Below are positions 1-7,896 of a stretch of DNA of 64,000 bases, piece by piece. The notes beneath the pieces were generated by a model. It ran no database searches. It worked only from the letters and a program-made list of their open reading frames with translations, and was not told the origin of the DNA. The translations under genes were made by a program, and so were the position numbers. Origin of the DNA: Rhodococcus sp. AW25M09 (GTDB lineage: Bacteria > Actinomycetota > Actinomycetes > Mycobacteriales > Mycobacteriaceae); NCBI RefSeq assembly GCF_000333955.1, contig NZ_CAPS01000121.1:1-64000 (forward strand), written 5' to 3'. Position 1 is the stretch's first letter. Each line of letters opens with the position of its first letter.

Positions 1-11
1 CAGGATTCCGC

Positions 12-99
12 AAATGCGCGCGCGTTTGCCATACGCGAGCGGAATAGCCCCGAATCGGGCACCATTCCCCGTGCACCTGACGAATGCGCGCGCGTTTGC
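12..99. repeat. Two copies of a GC-alternating near-palindrome
   Basis: Two nearly identical 18-base blocks at 12-29 and 82-99 share the core ATGCGCGCGCGTTTGC. Each is an imperfect palindrome (AAA/GAA at one side, TTT at the other, alternating CG between). They lie 70 bases apart, on the same strand, in the only stretch left of the aminopeptidase stop, where I see no gene. They could be protein-binding sites or part of a terminator region. Function is not known. Confidence 0.5.
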
Positions 100-130
100 G
101 AATGTCCGGTCAACCCCGGCCGCCGCCGCG

Positions 131-1498
131 CTACTGCGCGGGTGCCAAGAACGCCGCGAGCGCGTCGGCGTAGGCCTTCACGTCCGTGGCTCCCATCAAC
201 TCTCGCGACGAGTGCATGGCCAATTGCGCTGCGCCGACGTCCACGGTCGACAGTCCGGTGCGGGACGCGGTGATCGGCCCGATGGTCGAACCACAGGGCA
301 GATCGGCGCGATGCACGTAGCGCTGCAACGGAACTCCGGCCTGATCGCACGCCAGCGCGAATGCACCCGCTCCGGCGGAATCCGTTGCGTAACGGAGATT
401 CTGGTTGACCTTCAGTACCGGTCCCCCACCGAGCTCGATACGATGCGCGGGCTCGTGCCGATCCGGGTAGTTGGGATGCGTCGCATGCGCCATATCCCCT
501 GAGGCACAGATGGATCCGGCCATGGTGCGCAGGAACTCCTCACGCCCGCCGCCACGTCCGAGCACGATGCGCTCGAGCACGGTGTTCAGCAGATCCGAGA
601 ACGCGCCTCGATCGGACATGCTGCCGACTTCCTCGTGATCGAACAGGGCCAGCACCGGAGTGACAGCGGTCGGATTCTCCACTGCCGCAAGCAAAGCCTG
701 CGTTCCGGCGTAACAGGTGCCCTGATTGTCCAGGCGCGGGGCACTGACCAACTCGGACTCGACACCCACGACCGCGCTGGGAGCCAGATCGTGCGTCATC
801 AATTCCCAACCGAGCACCGCTCGCGGGTCGACGCCTTCTCGCTCGGCGACGTATGCAATGAACGACTGCGGTGAATTCCCAACTCCCCAAATGGCATTGA
901 CGTGTCGCTGCGGATCGAGGGTGACGCCCTTGCGGTCCTCGGACAAGTGGATCGCCAGCTGCGGAACTCGCAGAATGGGCTCGTCGACCTTCACCAGAAC
1001 CTCGCGGACCGTGTTGCCGTCGCGCATACTCAACCGACCGGAGATACCCAGATCGCGATCGAGCCAGGAGTTGAGCCAGGCACCGCCGTACGGTTCGAGG
1101 CCCACCATCTGCCAGCCCGCGGATTGCAGATCGGGATGTTGTTTCACGCGAAGGTTCGGGCTGTCGGTGTGCCCGCCGACGATGCGGAAGGGACCGGCAG
1201 GAGTGGAGCCTGCGGAACGACCGGAAGCGGCAGGAGTGGAGCCTGCGGAACGACCGGAAGCGGCAGGAGTTGAGCCTGCGGAACGACCGGAACCGTCACG
1301 CTCGGTACTCCACGCAACCAAGGATCCGCCGCGAATCAGGAAGTAGCGGCCCGGCTCCGTGGGCCAGGCGTCGGTCTCGTCGAGACGCACGAAGCCGGCG
1401 TCCTCGAGTTGCACCGACACCGTCCGGCAGACGTGGAACGGCGACGGCGAGACGTCGACGAAGTTGCAGAGACCGGTTGCGGAGGCGTGAGTCGACAT
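131..1498 (-). CDS. M18 family (aspartyl) aminopeptidase with in-frame repeat insertion
   Basis: This is a cytosolic dinuclear-zinc aminopeptidase of family M18, which removes N-terminal (often acidic) residues from peptides. The metal-site signatures are all visible: [24 protein letters not shown] and, near the C-terminus, a His following CGSTIGP. I prefer the ATG at 1498 (protein begins MSTHASATG, 455 residues) because the longer reading from 1546 adds an Ala-rich stretch unlike the family; an ATG at 1507 is also possible. Oddity: between WSTERD and [13 protein letters not shown], where the family is compact, there are three copies of an 11-residue unit ([11 protein letters not shown]) encoded by a tandem 33-bp DNA repeat. 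The insertion is in frame and all catalytic residues remain, so activity is probably kept. Confidence 0.9.
   Translation of the reverse strand: MSTHASATGLCNFVDVSPSPFHVCRTVSVQLEDAGFVRLDETDAWPTEPGRYFLIRGGSLVAWSTERDGSGRSAGSTPAASGRSAGSTPAASGRSAGSTPAGPFRIVGGHTDSPNLRVKQHPDLQSAGWQMVGLEPYGGAWLNSWLDRDLGISGRLSMRDGNTVREVLVKVDEPILRVPQLAIHLSEDRKGVTLDPQRHVNAIWGVGNSPQSFIAYVAEREGVDPRAVLGWELMTHDLAPSAVVGVESELVSAPRLDNQGTCYAGTQALLAAVENPTAVTPVLALFDHEEVGSMSDRGAFSDLLNTVLERIVLGRGGGREEFLRTMAGSICASGDMAHATHPNYPDRHEPAHRIELGGGPVLKVNQNLRYATDSAGAGAFALACDQAGVPLQRYVHRADLPCGSTIGPITASRTGLSTVDVGAAQLAMHSSRELMGATDVKAYADALAAFLAPAQ
1196..1294. repeat. Three tandem copies of a 33-bp repeat inside a gene
   Basis: Units lie at 1196-1228, 1229-1261 and 1262-1294. 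Each begins GGCAGGAGTGGAGCCTGC and continues GGAACGACCGGAAGC. Units 1 and 2 are identical; unit 3 has a G-to-T change (GAGTTGAG) and one at its end. Each holds a small inverted repeat, GCAGG and CCTGC, around AGTGGAG. Because 33 is a multiple of three, the array is read through in frame as an 11-residue peptide repeat. A fourth, slightly diverged unit lies at 26705-26737, so this is a dispersed REP-like element and not only a local slippage product. Confidence 0.9.
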
Positions 1499-1563
1499 GG
1501 GAACCATTGTGGCAGCTGCCGCGTCGAACACCCCAAGAGCACACATCGACCGGGGGGACCTTC

Positions 1564-2454
1564 ATGAGAAATCAGCCGATACCGAACCAACAGGCAGTTC
1601 ACGCAACCACACTCGCGATCGTTCGGATGAAGACGATCGAAGCGTTTCGCACGCGAGGCGTGGTGGTTCACCGCGAGGACGCGACAACACTGGCGGCCGA
1701 TTCGGGCGCACACTTTCCGCTGGAGAACCTTTTCGCCCGCTGTGCGGGGGTGAGCCGAACTGCGTGGGACAACATCATCGGAGGCCACGTCGACGTCATG
1801 ATCGAGATGATGCGCGAGGCGAATCCACACTTCATCACCGGTTTGTCCGACGACGAGTTCTACTCGAGGTTGCGTGAGCGCGTCATCGCGCCGTCCGCCC
1901 TCGAGCGAATGGATGCGTACGATTACTCGGTGCCATTGCTCGACGTGCCGGGCGCTCCGAGACGGGTGCTCAATCTGTCATCACCGAATCGGGCTGTGAC
2001 ACTGGCGGATTGCCACCTGGTGGGCCGAGACATCGCTGCCGCCTGGGCCGCCGGCCGGAGAAATACGGCCGCGATGCAGTTCGAGGAAGTCCAGATCCTC
2101 AGCAGAAACGGCATCGACATCGAGGTGTTGAGCGGGGATTCGATCTATCTCGCGTCGAAGGTTGCCGACATGACCACCTTGATCTCGACGCACCTGGGAG
2201 AGTGCCTGTACGGAGTGTTGTTCATCGTTCCCAACGCCTACGAGTTCGCCTGTTTTCGGCCGCGGGACGCAGACGAGGCGCTCGCAGCGGCCGCCTTGCT
2301 CGGCGAGCTGGCATCGGTATTCACCCGAGACACACCGAGCCCACTGTCGCCTGCGGTGTACTTCTGGCGAGACGGCGAGTACTGCGACGTATCGCTCGGG
2401 CCAACGGGCATCTTCGCCTCGACCTTGACGGAGTTGCGAGCGTGCGCGGCCTGA
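1564..2454 (+). CDS. Conserved hypothetical protein, 296 aa
   Basis: I do not recognise this family. The start ATG at 1564 is preceded by a G-rich ribosome-binding site (CGGGGGGACC). The open frame extends upstream to 1270, but that part is antisense to the aminopeptidase and is not used. The N-terminal third resembles a short helical/HTH-like segment (TTLAIVRMKTIEAFRTRG), followed by acidic soluble sequence. The C-terminal 80 residues are mixed alpha/beta (GVLFIVPNAYEFACF, AVYFWRDGEYCDVSLG). There is no signal peptide or membrane segment, so it is probably cytoplasmic. It is divergent from the aminopeptidase, with only 65 bases between the starts, so they may share a control region. Confidence 0.75.
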   Translation: MRNQPIPNQQAVHATTLAIVRMKTIEAFRTRGVVVHREDATTLAADSGAHFPLENLFARCAGVSRTAWDNIIGGHVDVMIEMMREANPHFITGLSDDEFYSRLRERVIAPSALERMDAYDYSVPLLDVPGAPRRVLNLSSPNRAVTLADCHLVGRDIAAAWAAGRRNTAAMQFEEVQILSRNGIDIEVLSGDSIYLASKVADMTTLISTHLGECLYGVLFIVPNAYEFACFRPRDADEALAAAALLGELASVFTRDTPSPLSPAVYFWRDGEYCDVSLGPTGIFASTLTELRACAA

Positions 2455-2479
2455 CCGCGATCACGTGCCGAGAGACCCG

Positions 2480-2641
2480 CTATTCGGGCGGCGGGATGGT
2501 CGGTCGTCCCGCTGCAGCGTCGCGAATCCAGTCGGGTACGGGTTGATGGTCGCGTTCGGCCATGGTGATGTACGCGCGGGCAGCGGCAGCGGCGACCGTT
2601 GGCCGTGGTGCTCTGATGTTGCGTGCGTCGGTAGTGGTCAT
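2480..2641 (-). CDS. Small hypothetical protein, 53 aa
   Basis: A short frame (starts MTTTDARNIRAPRP, ends GRPTIPPPE) sits directly behind a strong Shine-Dalgarno AGGAGG, with the ATG seven bases downstream. It is Ala/Arg-rich and contains a PVPDWIRDAAAG segment of the kind seen in small orphan proteins of actinobacterial accessory regions. No function can be inferred. The region upstream (2669-2866, same strand) looks like the decayed end of a partner gene. The strong ribosome-binding site and uninterrupted frame favour a real gene; the short length keeps this tentative. Confidence 0.4.
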   Translation of the reverse strand: MTTTDARNIRAPRPTVAAAAARAYITMAERDHQPVPDWIRDAAAGRPTIPPPE

Positions 2642-2668
2642 CGCGGGTCCTCCTGCGCGCTCTCGCCA

Positions 2669-2866
2669 TCAGTGTCCTCGGTTTCGCGCGGTTTCGCGCG
2701 GTTGCGCCAGTGCGCGACGTGCAGATCGGCCCGCAACGGCCAGCAGCACCTTACGTTCGGTGCTGGTGATGAGCGGGGAGTCGGTGACCGTCGCAAAGAC
2801 GTCCCAGCCGAGCTCCGCTTCCTCGTCACTGTCGCTGACGGTGCGTTCGAGGCACCAGGTGATCCG
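2669..2866 (-). pseudogene. Decayed ORF remnant upstream of the 53-aa gene
   Basis: This 65-codon open stretch reads as protein-like sequence (LERTVSDSDEEAELGWDV, then TDSPLITSTERKVLLAVAG), but it has no usable start codon and is preceded in frame by two stops (TAA at 2869-2867 and a TGA just before). A GTG-led frame (VNLVTDHLV) enters from upstream in another register, consistent with a frameshift. The product family is unknown. The remainder of 2867-3266 shows no convincing gene on either strand. Confidence 0.25.
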
Positions 2867-3266
2867 TTACCAGGTTCACTGTTGGACAGTGGTGTCCGCG
2901 GACTCCGCGAAGCTTGATCCGAACCCGAAGACACCTCCTCCATCACTCGTGGATGCCCACCGACGACAGGCTGATTCCTCTGAACGCCCGGCAAAGCGGT
3001 GTCGACTGCCGATACCGGGCCAACAACCTGACTTTGGTGCGGGCTTGGTTGTTAGACAACAACTGTGATCCCGCGAGGGTCTGTCGAATGTGGGAATACA
3101 ACCGGTCTGCCTTCATAGGCGGGCTGTTTCGTTGCGATTTGGTCAGCCGGTCGTTGCGTTGCGTAGAACTTCCAAACAGGCGCGCATACCGATTGGTCTT
3201 CGATGTGGTTTGCTAGCTGGGTCGGCGGCCTCGTGCCGAGTTCAATTTCGATGAAGGGCGGATCGA

Positions 3267-4292
3267 ATGTCTACGCCGCAGTGGTTGCTTGTGGACGTGC
3301 TCGATGATGGTCGTCCATTCGTCGTGGCGGTCGGGGATATTCCAAAGAAGCGTGTGCCCTTGGCTTCTTTCCTTCGGTCCGACGACAGATCATCTGCGCT
3401 GTCCGCGGTGCGCGAGGTACGCGCGATGAATCGCATGGTTGAGTTGTCGTCGCGAGGTAAGTCGGTGGTGGCGGAACCGATCGCCGAGGATGTTTCCGGA
3501 GTTGTGCACGGGGTGTGGTTGCGGCTCGGCTACGGTTCGCCCGACTCCTCCTGCAAGCCGTCTGCATGGGCTTTCACATGGGATTTGGATACGGGCAGTG
3601 GTAGGCGAAGCGCGATCGTCGGCGGGGGTCAATCGTGGTCCTCAATGGGGGTAGATCAGAACTACTCCTTCGCTGAGGGGCTGAGCAAGCTCGAGCTCGG
3701 GTCGGACAAAGTCGGCGTACTGGCGGATGTGATTGAAGGTATGCCTGGGAGGGTTTTGCAGCTTCGAGGTGTTGAGCGGCGTCCAGACGCCGATGATCGG
3801 GAGTTGCAGATAATCGCCCGGTTTGGGTGTACCGGTGGTGACCACTCGCCCCGCCGCGGGGTTCTTCGAGGAATTTCACTCGACTTAGGTTCCGCCGCAA
3901 TGCTTTCAGCAGAATGCTCGGCTAATGCAAGTGTTGCAGAGGCGGTAGCGAGATCTATGCGCCGATCTGGTGAGCATCGGGCAGTACTCGACCCGGAGAC
4001 GCTGGTGTTGCTGCATTGGGACGGGGAAGCACCGGAAAACATCCTGTGGCAGCGTTTTGACCTCGATGCAGGTGGAGCTTTCGTTCATCCAGACGATGCC
4101 GAGATGGTTCGTTCGACTGCACGTGGAATGGAAGAGTCAACAGGCAGCCGGGGTTCGTCGGTTCGTCTTCGCATTCGTGACGGGGGCGGGTACGTGGAGA
4201 TGACGGCGAGCATGCACACCGTTGGCCTCTCCGACGCGGTCACCGCGATTTTGTTGGTGTTCGACGAGCTCGCGGTCGAACACGCGAGCTGA
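3267..4292 (+). CDS. PAS-like domain protein of unknown function, 341 aa
   Basis: The start ATG at 3267 follows GAAGGGCGG. The protein is soluble, without signal peptide. The C-terminal half (about 235-335) has the look of a PAS fold: a conserved FVHPDDAEMVRS (the HPDD motif common in PAS domains) followed by strands ending MTASMHTVGL and AILLVFDEL. The N-terminal half (WLLVDVLDDGRPFVVAVGD; later WAFTWDLDTGSGRRS) may be a second sensor-like domain of the kind found in actinobacterial proteins of unknown function. Base composition and codon choice are AT-richer than the flanking purine and peptidase genes, suggesting an acquired islet. A signalling role is inference only. Confidence 0.65.
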   Translation: MSTPQWLLVDVLDDGRPFVVAVGDIPKKRVPLASFLRSDDRSSALSAVREVRAMNRMVELSSRGKSVVAEPIAEDVSGVVHGVWLRLGYGSPDSSCKPSAWAFTWDLDTGSGRRSAIVGGGQSWSSMGVDQNYSFAEGLSKLELGSDKVGVLADVIEGMPGRVLQLRGVERRPDADDRELQIIARFGCTGGDHSPRRGVLRGISLDLGSAAMLSAECSANASVAEAVARSMRRSGEHRAVLDPETLVLLHWDGEAPENILWQRFDLDAGGAFVHPDDAEMVRSTARGMEESTGSRGSSVRLRIRDGGGYVEMTASMHTVGLSDAVTAILLVFDELAVEHAS

Positions 4293-4551
4293 ACCGAACT
4301 GTGCGGCGCTCACCGTTGCAACACCAAGTGACTTTTGCTAGCTTTTACTCACGCTATAGCAGCGTCTGAGGTTTAACCCTGTCGGCGTCGGGTGGGCCTC
4401 CACATCACTCCCTTTGCTGCGCGCTGCGCTGTTGAAGGGACCGTCGTTTTCCGTTGCGTCCCGTACATGCAGTGAACGAAAGACCATGTGAAGGTTCGGG
4501 CTCGAGCTCGCTCTGTCCGATCATTCGCCGAAATCTCAGAGAGAAGGTCGA
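4293..4551 (+). promoter_or_regulatory. Probable promoter region of the secreted-precursor operon
   Basis: This 259-base gap is AT-richer than its surroundings. A candidate sigma70-type pair is CTTTTG (about 4335) and TATAGC (about 4358), spaced 17 bases apart. A purine-rich ribosome-binding site (AGAGAGAAGG) lies just before the ATG at 4552. The promoter elements were found by eye only. No RNA gene or riboswitch was recognised. Confidence 0.3.
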
Positions 4552-5280
4552 ATGATGAGTAGATTGCGTAACACTGTTGCAGGAGTGTTGCTTTCGATGT
4601 TTTTGGCTGTTCTGCTAGCTACGTTCAGCAGCGGCTCAATCGCAGCAGCACAACCTGCTCCACCACCTGCGGAGGGAAACGTATCCGATTTCCTCCAGAA
4701 AACGCAGGACGCCGTGACGTACCCCGAGGTGACCGGGGAGGACGGCGACAGGCTGAAAGATTCCGCGGCCACGGAGGTCGAACGGACAGGCATTCACCTC
4801 CAGCCCGGCGACAGTCTGGACGTCGCTTCTCAGATGGTGAAGGTCGTCCCCGAGGGGACGTACGTCGTGAGCATTCCGATCCGCGGTCCGACAGTTCCCC
4901 ACGGTGCGTCGGTGGCCGTACTGTTCGACTCAGATTTCGTTCGGACAGGCATGATCGAGAATCAACTCCACACGATCAGCGACACGTCAGGAACGGTCCA
5001 GTCATGGGTTGACGGTGAGCTGATCTACGACGAGACGGTGACAGCGGAGAATGCTTCAGGGGATGACAGTGACCCGCAGGCGCGGGGCATGAACTGGGGC
5101 AAGCTCAACAACTGCCTGGCCAGCGCGGGAGTTCCCGCATGGGTCGCAGCGGGCCTGAGTAACATTTGTGCCATTGCTTGCCTCCTCACAGCCGGTGCCG
5201 GGTGCGTTATCTGCATCGCGGGCGTCATTGGCTTCAGTGGTGGTGTCGTATATGCGTGCGTTGAACGTTCATGGGAATGA
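4552..5280 (+). CDS. Secreted precursor with Cys-rich hydrophobic C-terminus (bacteriocin-like candidate)
   Basis: The 242-residue product starts with a clear Sec signal peptide (MSRLRN, hydrophobic core 9-25, likely cleavage after AAA at residue 33). A polar, acidic middle part of about 145 residues follows, then a sharply different tail from about residue 180: small, hydrophobic, Gly/Ala-rich, with six cysteines (188, 206, 210, 218, 221, 236), for example ICAIACLLTAGAGCVICIAG. This layout of signal, soluble pro-region and compact Cys-rich hydrophobic tail resembles halocin-C8-like and SdpC-like antimicrobial precursors, in which the tail is cut off as the toxin. Resemblance is architectural and no homology search was possible. 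A two-helix membrane protein follows eight bases later. Start could be 4552 or the adjacent ATG at 4555. Confidence 0.6.
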   Translation: MMSRLRNTVAGVLLSMFLAVLLATFSSGSIAAAQPAPPPAEGNVSDFLQKTQDAVTYPEVTGEDGDRLKDSAATEVERTGIHLQPGDSLDVASQMVKVVPEGTYVVSIPIRGPTVPHGASVAVLFDSDFVRTGMIENQLHTISDTSGTVQSWVDGELIYDETVTAENASGDDSDPQARGMNWGKLNNCLASAGVPAWVAAGLSNICAIACLLTAGAGCVICIAGVIGFSGGVVYACVERSWE

Positions 5281-5287
5281 TCGAAGG

Positions 5288-5494
5288 ATGGTTGCGTTGA
5301 AACTCGATCGCCGCTGGGCTGGACCGCTTTTCGCGGCTCTCATTACGGCATCTGTCTTCTGCGCGTACTACGTGAATGCGCCGGGGGCCGCCGTTGCCGG
5401 TTGGGGTTTGGCCATTGTGTGTGCGGTGGTCTGGCTGGTTGTGGAGATACGTGTCCGGCGCGACCGAACATCGCGAACTTCTCGGAGACTTTGA
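5288..5494 (+). CDS. Small two-helix membrane protein (possible immunity partner)
   Basis: A 68-residue protein (MVALKLDRRWAGPLF) with two hydrophobic segments, about 10-30 (AALITASVFCAYYV) and 35-53 (AVAGWGLAIVCAVVWLVV), and a strongly basic tail (RVRRDRTSRTSRRL). The start lies seven bases after the stop of the Cys-rich precursor, so they should be co-transcribed, and a strong terminator follows 43 bases after its stop. Small membrane proteins next to bacteriocin genes are often immunity factors; that role here is inference from position and topology. An in-frame extension upstream overlaps the precursor gene and lacks support. Confidence 0.5.
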   Translation: MVALKLDRRWAGPLFAALITASVFCAYYVNAPGAAVAGWGLAIVCAVVWLVVEIRVRRDRTSRTSRRL

Positions 5495-5536
5495 ACTCTC
5501 CCGATCATGAACGGGGACCACCCGCGAATCAGAAGA

Positions 5537-5568
5537 GCCCGCCCCGGTCACCGGGGCGGGCGTTTCGG
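5537..5568 (+). terminator. Rho-independent-type terminator
   Basis: A perfect 11-bp stem (GCCCGCCCCGG at 5537-5547 with CCGGGGCGGGC at 5551-5561) closes on the loop TCA, followed by GTTTC. It ends the two-gene secreted-precursor operon. The short T-tract is usual for high-GC actinobacteria. Confidence 0.8.
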
Positions 5569-5678
5569 CTGCTAAGCCAGCTAACCAGTCGTAGAGTCTT
5601 GCCCCATACGCAGATGTGAACCGTCCATTCTTATTGACGGCACCAGCTTCGAGGCGAGAATTCTCCCCAGAGCGGAGA

Positions 5679-5819
5679 TCACCCGGACATGTGTCCGGTG
5701 GACAAGTGAAGCCACGCCTGGGCGCGCTTGTCGGCCACAGTGCGCTGTCGCACGGTAAGAGCCACCCCGACGACGGCGAGCACACCGACGATCAGAGTCA
5801 CCCATGCTTGGGCAGGCAT
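5679..5819 (-). CDS. Small single-helix membrane protein, 46 aa
   Basis: The frame starts MPAQAWVTLIVGVLAVVGVA and continues into a basic amphipathic segment (RQRTVADKRAQAW). It has one membrane helix near the N-terminus. It begins seven bases after the VOC gene stop, on the same strand, so it may be the last gene of that unit. It looks like the start of a longer actinobacterial family whose C-terminal part is lost: after RAQAWLHL the reading changes character and stops at a palindrome (CCGGACA/TGTCCGG, 5683-5698) at the edge of the acquired islet. It may therefore be a truncated gene. Confidence 0.4.
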   Translation of the reverse strand: MPAQAWVTLIVGVLAVVGVALTVRQRTVADKRAQAWLHLSTGHMSG

Positions 5820-5826
5820 TCGGCGC

Positions 5827-6177
5827 TCAGTGCGACCCGGACACGCAGAACACATTCCCGTCGGGGTCGCTCAGCGTCACCCAACGAAAGTCGCCCATGG
5901 TGTGTTGCGCAATTTCTGTCGCACCTGCCTCGGCCAGGCGCGCGACCTCGGCGTCGAGGTTCTCCGTCGTCATGTCGAGGTGGACGCGATTCTTGCCCGA
6001 CGTGGGGTCGTCGATCTTCTGGAAGGCCATTCTGTACGGAGCCGAAGCGAGAGCGACGACGTAGAACCAGCCGTCGTTCTCCTCCACGATCGATCCGCCC
6101 ACCTGCTCTGCCCACCAGCGCGCAAGCGGACCCGGATCGGTGGTGTCGAACGTGATCATCGCCAAGTTCAGTGTCAT
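5827..6177 (-). CDS. VOC (glyoxalase/bleomycin-resistance fold) family protein
   Basis: A 116-residue single-domain vicinal-oxygen-chelate protein. It starts MTLNLAMITFDTTDPGPLAR, with the typical first strand and PxxLARWW helix, and ends VTLSDPDGNVFCVSG, the conserved C-terminal strand that carries a metal or ligand residue. The middle RVHLDMTTENLDAEVARL is the usual second half of the beta-alpha fold. Such proteins include dioxygenases, lyases and resistance proteins, and the substrate cannot be told from sequence. It lies 36 bases downstream of purQ on the same strand, which may reflect read-through more than shared function. Confidence 0.85.
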   Translation of the reverse strand: MTLNLAMITFDTTDPGPLARWWAEQVGGSIVEENDGWFYVVALASAPYRMAFQKIDDPTSGKNRVHLDMTTENLDAEVARLAEAGATEIAQHTMGDFRWVTLSDPDGNVFCVSGSH

Positions 6178-6213
6178 GGCGGCACAGTAACGGCGACCAC
6201 CGACAGGTTCGGT

Positions 6214-6891
6214 TCAGGCGTTGACGATGGTGTCCAGCGCCGAGTAGAAGATGCCGAGTCCGTCGTCGCTCGGTCCGGTGAGCGGCTCGGTGGCGTGCTC
6301 GGGGTGCGGCATCAGACCGACAACTCGACCGTTGGCCGAGCAGATACCGGCGATCCCGCGCTGGGATCCGTTCGGGTTGGTGCCGCGGTAACGGAATACG
6401 ACGCGGCCCTCGCCCTCGAGTTCGTCGAGCACCTTCTGCGGAGCCTGGAATCGGCCTTCGGCGTTCTTGACCGGGATCAGAATCTCGGCACCGGGCTCGT
6501 AGCGAGACGACCACGCGGTGTCGGTGTTCTCCACTGCCAGCCACTGATCGCGGCAGACGAAGTGCAACTGCTCGTTGCGGGTGAGTGCGCCTGGCAGCAA
6601 GCCGACCTCGCAGAGCACCTGGAAGCCGTTGCAGATACCGAGAATCGGCATACCGCCCTCGGCGGCTTTCACCACGGATTCCATCACGGGAGCGAACCGG
6701 GCGATGGCACCGGCCCGCAGGTAGTCGCCGTACGAGAATCCGCCGGGCACGACGATGGCATCGACGTTCTTCAGATCGGCGTCGGCGTGCCACAGGCTGA
6801 CGGCTTCACCGCCGGCGAGGGTGACCGCGCGGGAGGCGTCGACGTCGTCGAGGGTGCCGGGGAAGGTGATGACACCTACGCGGGCGCTCAT
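6214..6891 (-). CDS. purQ: Phosphoribosylformylglycinamidine synthase subunit PurQ (glutaminase)
   Basis: This 225-residue glutamine amidotransferase subunit supplies ammonia to PurL for conversion of FGAR to FGAM in de novo purine synthesis. The class-I triad regions are visible: [14 protein letters not shown], the nucleophile Cys in ILGICNGFQ, and His and Glu in LMPHPEHA. Length is normal. It overlaps purS by four bases (ATGA), so the two are translationally coupled and probably made in matching amounts, as expected for the PurS/PurQ/PurL complex of actinobacteria. purL is not in the window. Confidence 0.97.
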   Translation of the reverse strand: MSARVGVITFPGTLDDVDASRAVTLAGGEAVSLWHADADLKNVDAIVVPGGFSYGDYLRAGAIARFAPVMESVVKAAEGGMPILGICNGFQVLCEVGLLPGALTRNEQLHFVCRDQWLAVENTDTAWSSRYEPGAEILIPVKNAEGRFQAPQKVLDELEGEGRVVFRYRGTNPNGSQRGIAGICSANGRVVGLMPHPEHATEPLTGPSDDGLGIFYSALDTIVNA

Positions 6892-7139
6892 GCGACGGGC
6901 TCTACCGACACCCGAGTGACCGTCCAGTCCTCGATGACGGTGTTGGCCAGCAGTGACTCCGCGATCTTCTCGAGCTCTGCGTCGTCTACGGTGCCGTCGA
7001 CCTCGAGCTCGAAACGCTTGCCTTGACGAACGTCGGACACGCCGGAAATCCCCAGCCGACCGAGCGCCCCGGCGATCGCCTGGCCCTGTGGATCGAGAAT
7101 CTCGGCCTTGGGCATGACATCGACAACGACTCGGGCCAC
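6888..7139 (-). CDS. purS: Phosphoribosylformylglycinamidine synthase subunit PurS
   Basis: An 83-residue subunit that bridges PurQ and small-type PurL in the FGAM synthase complex. The sequence ([20 protein letters not shown], then [15 protein letters not shown]) is diagnostic for PurS, including the DPQG turn and VRQGK. The start is a GTG at 7139 preceded by GGAGCG; the open frame continues further upstream but without family sequence. It is followed directly by purQ with a four-base overlap. Confidence 0.96.
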   Translation of the reverse strand: MARVVVDVMPKAEILDPQGQAIAGALGRLGISGVSDVRQGKRFELEVDGTVDDAELEKIAESLLANTVIEDWTVTRVSVEPVA

Positions 7140-7239
7140 GAAAGCGCTCCTTGAAATACGTACAGCAAGACAGTTACCGGCAGGTGGGAGTCTACGCAGC
7201 CCTGGCGGAAGGCGCGAAACCGCGCTTACTGTGGAGTCC

Positions 7240-7878
7240 ATGCGGCTGACACACTTCGGACATTCCTGCGTTCTGGTCGAACTCAACGGCACCACGGTGC
7301 TGTTCGATCCGGGCACCTTCTCCCACGGTTTCGAGGGCATCACCGGACTCGACGCGATCCTCGTGACGCACCAGCATCCGGACCACATCGATCTGCAACG
7401 GCTTCCCACTCTTCTCGACGCGAATCCGCGAGCGGCTCTGCATGCCGATCCCATGACCGCGGGCCAGCTCGGCGAGAAGTGGACCGCAGCTCCCGCAGGT
7501 AAAGCCTTCGCTGTCGGCGGCATCACCGTCACCGGGGTCGGCGGCACCCATGCCGTCATCCATCCCGAACTACCCGAGATCGACAACACCGGGTATCTGC
7601 TCGGCACTCCGGAAAATCCGGGTCAGCTGTTCCATCCAGGCGACTCGCTGTTCGTGCCCGAGCAGCAGATCGACGTGCTCGCCCTTCCCGCAGCCGCACC
7701 GTGGTCGAAGCTGTCCGAGACCATCGAGTTCCTGCGTGCGGTAGCTCCGAAGATGGCCTTCCCCATCCATCAGGCCATTGTCGCGGAACAGGCGCGTGGC
7801 ATCTACTACGGCCGTTTCAAGGACATGTCCGACGCCGAAATTCGCGAGCTTCCCGAGGAATCGTCCGTCTCTGTCTGA
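7240..7878 (+). CDS. Metallo-beta-lactamase-fold metal-dependent hydrolase (UlaG-like)
   Basis: A 212-residue soluble hydrolase with the MBL metal motif THQHPDHID, a second ligand region GGTHAVIHPE, and the aspartate in LFHPGDSLFVP. The N-terminus (MRLTHFGHSCVLVELNGTTV) is typical of the UlaG-like branch that acts on diverse phosphoesters or lactones. Substrate is unknown. ATG 7240 is the first in-frame start after the purS promoter region, and it is divergent from purSQ with about 100 bases between starts. Confidence 0.88.
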   Translation: MRLTHFGHSCVLVELNGTTVLFDPGTFSHGFEGITGLDAILVTHQHPDHIDLQRLPTLLDANPRAALHADPMTAGQLGEKWTAAPAGKAFAVGGITVTGVGGTHAVIHPELPEIDNTGYLLGTPENPGQLFHPGDSLFVPEQQIDVLALPAAAPWSKLSETIEFLRAVAPKMAFPIHQAIVAEQARGIYYGRFKDMSDAEIRELPEESSVSV

Positions 7879-7896
7879 CCGGGCACCTCAGGATCG

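Noticed and set aside
1196-1294. Short CRISPR array
   Set aside because: The units are directly adjacent without spacers, lie inside a coding frame and no cas genes are near.
1270-1563. N-terminal extension of the unknown 296-aa protein
   Set aside because: The stretch is antisense to the aminopeptidase and its repeat array, has no family-like sequence, and a good ribosome-binding site lies before the ATG at 1564.
2914-3216. Plus-strand 100-codon frame
   Set aside because: It starts at a weak codon without a ribosome-binding site, its composition is not protein-like and it matches no family.
5728-7026. Long frames on both strands across purQ/VOC (432 and 331 codons)
   Set aside because: They are out-of-register or antisense shadows of purQ and the VOC gene; the true genes have full family motifs.
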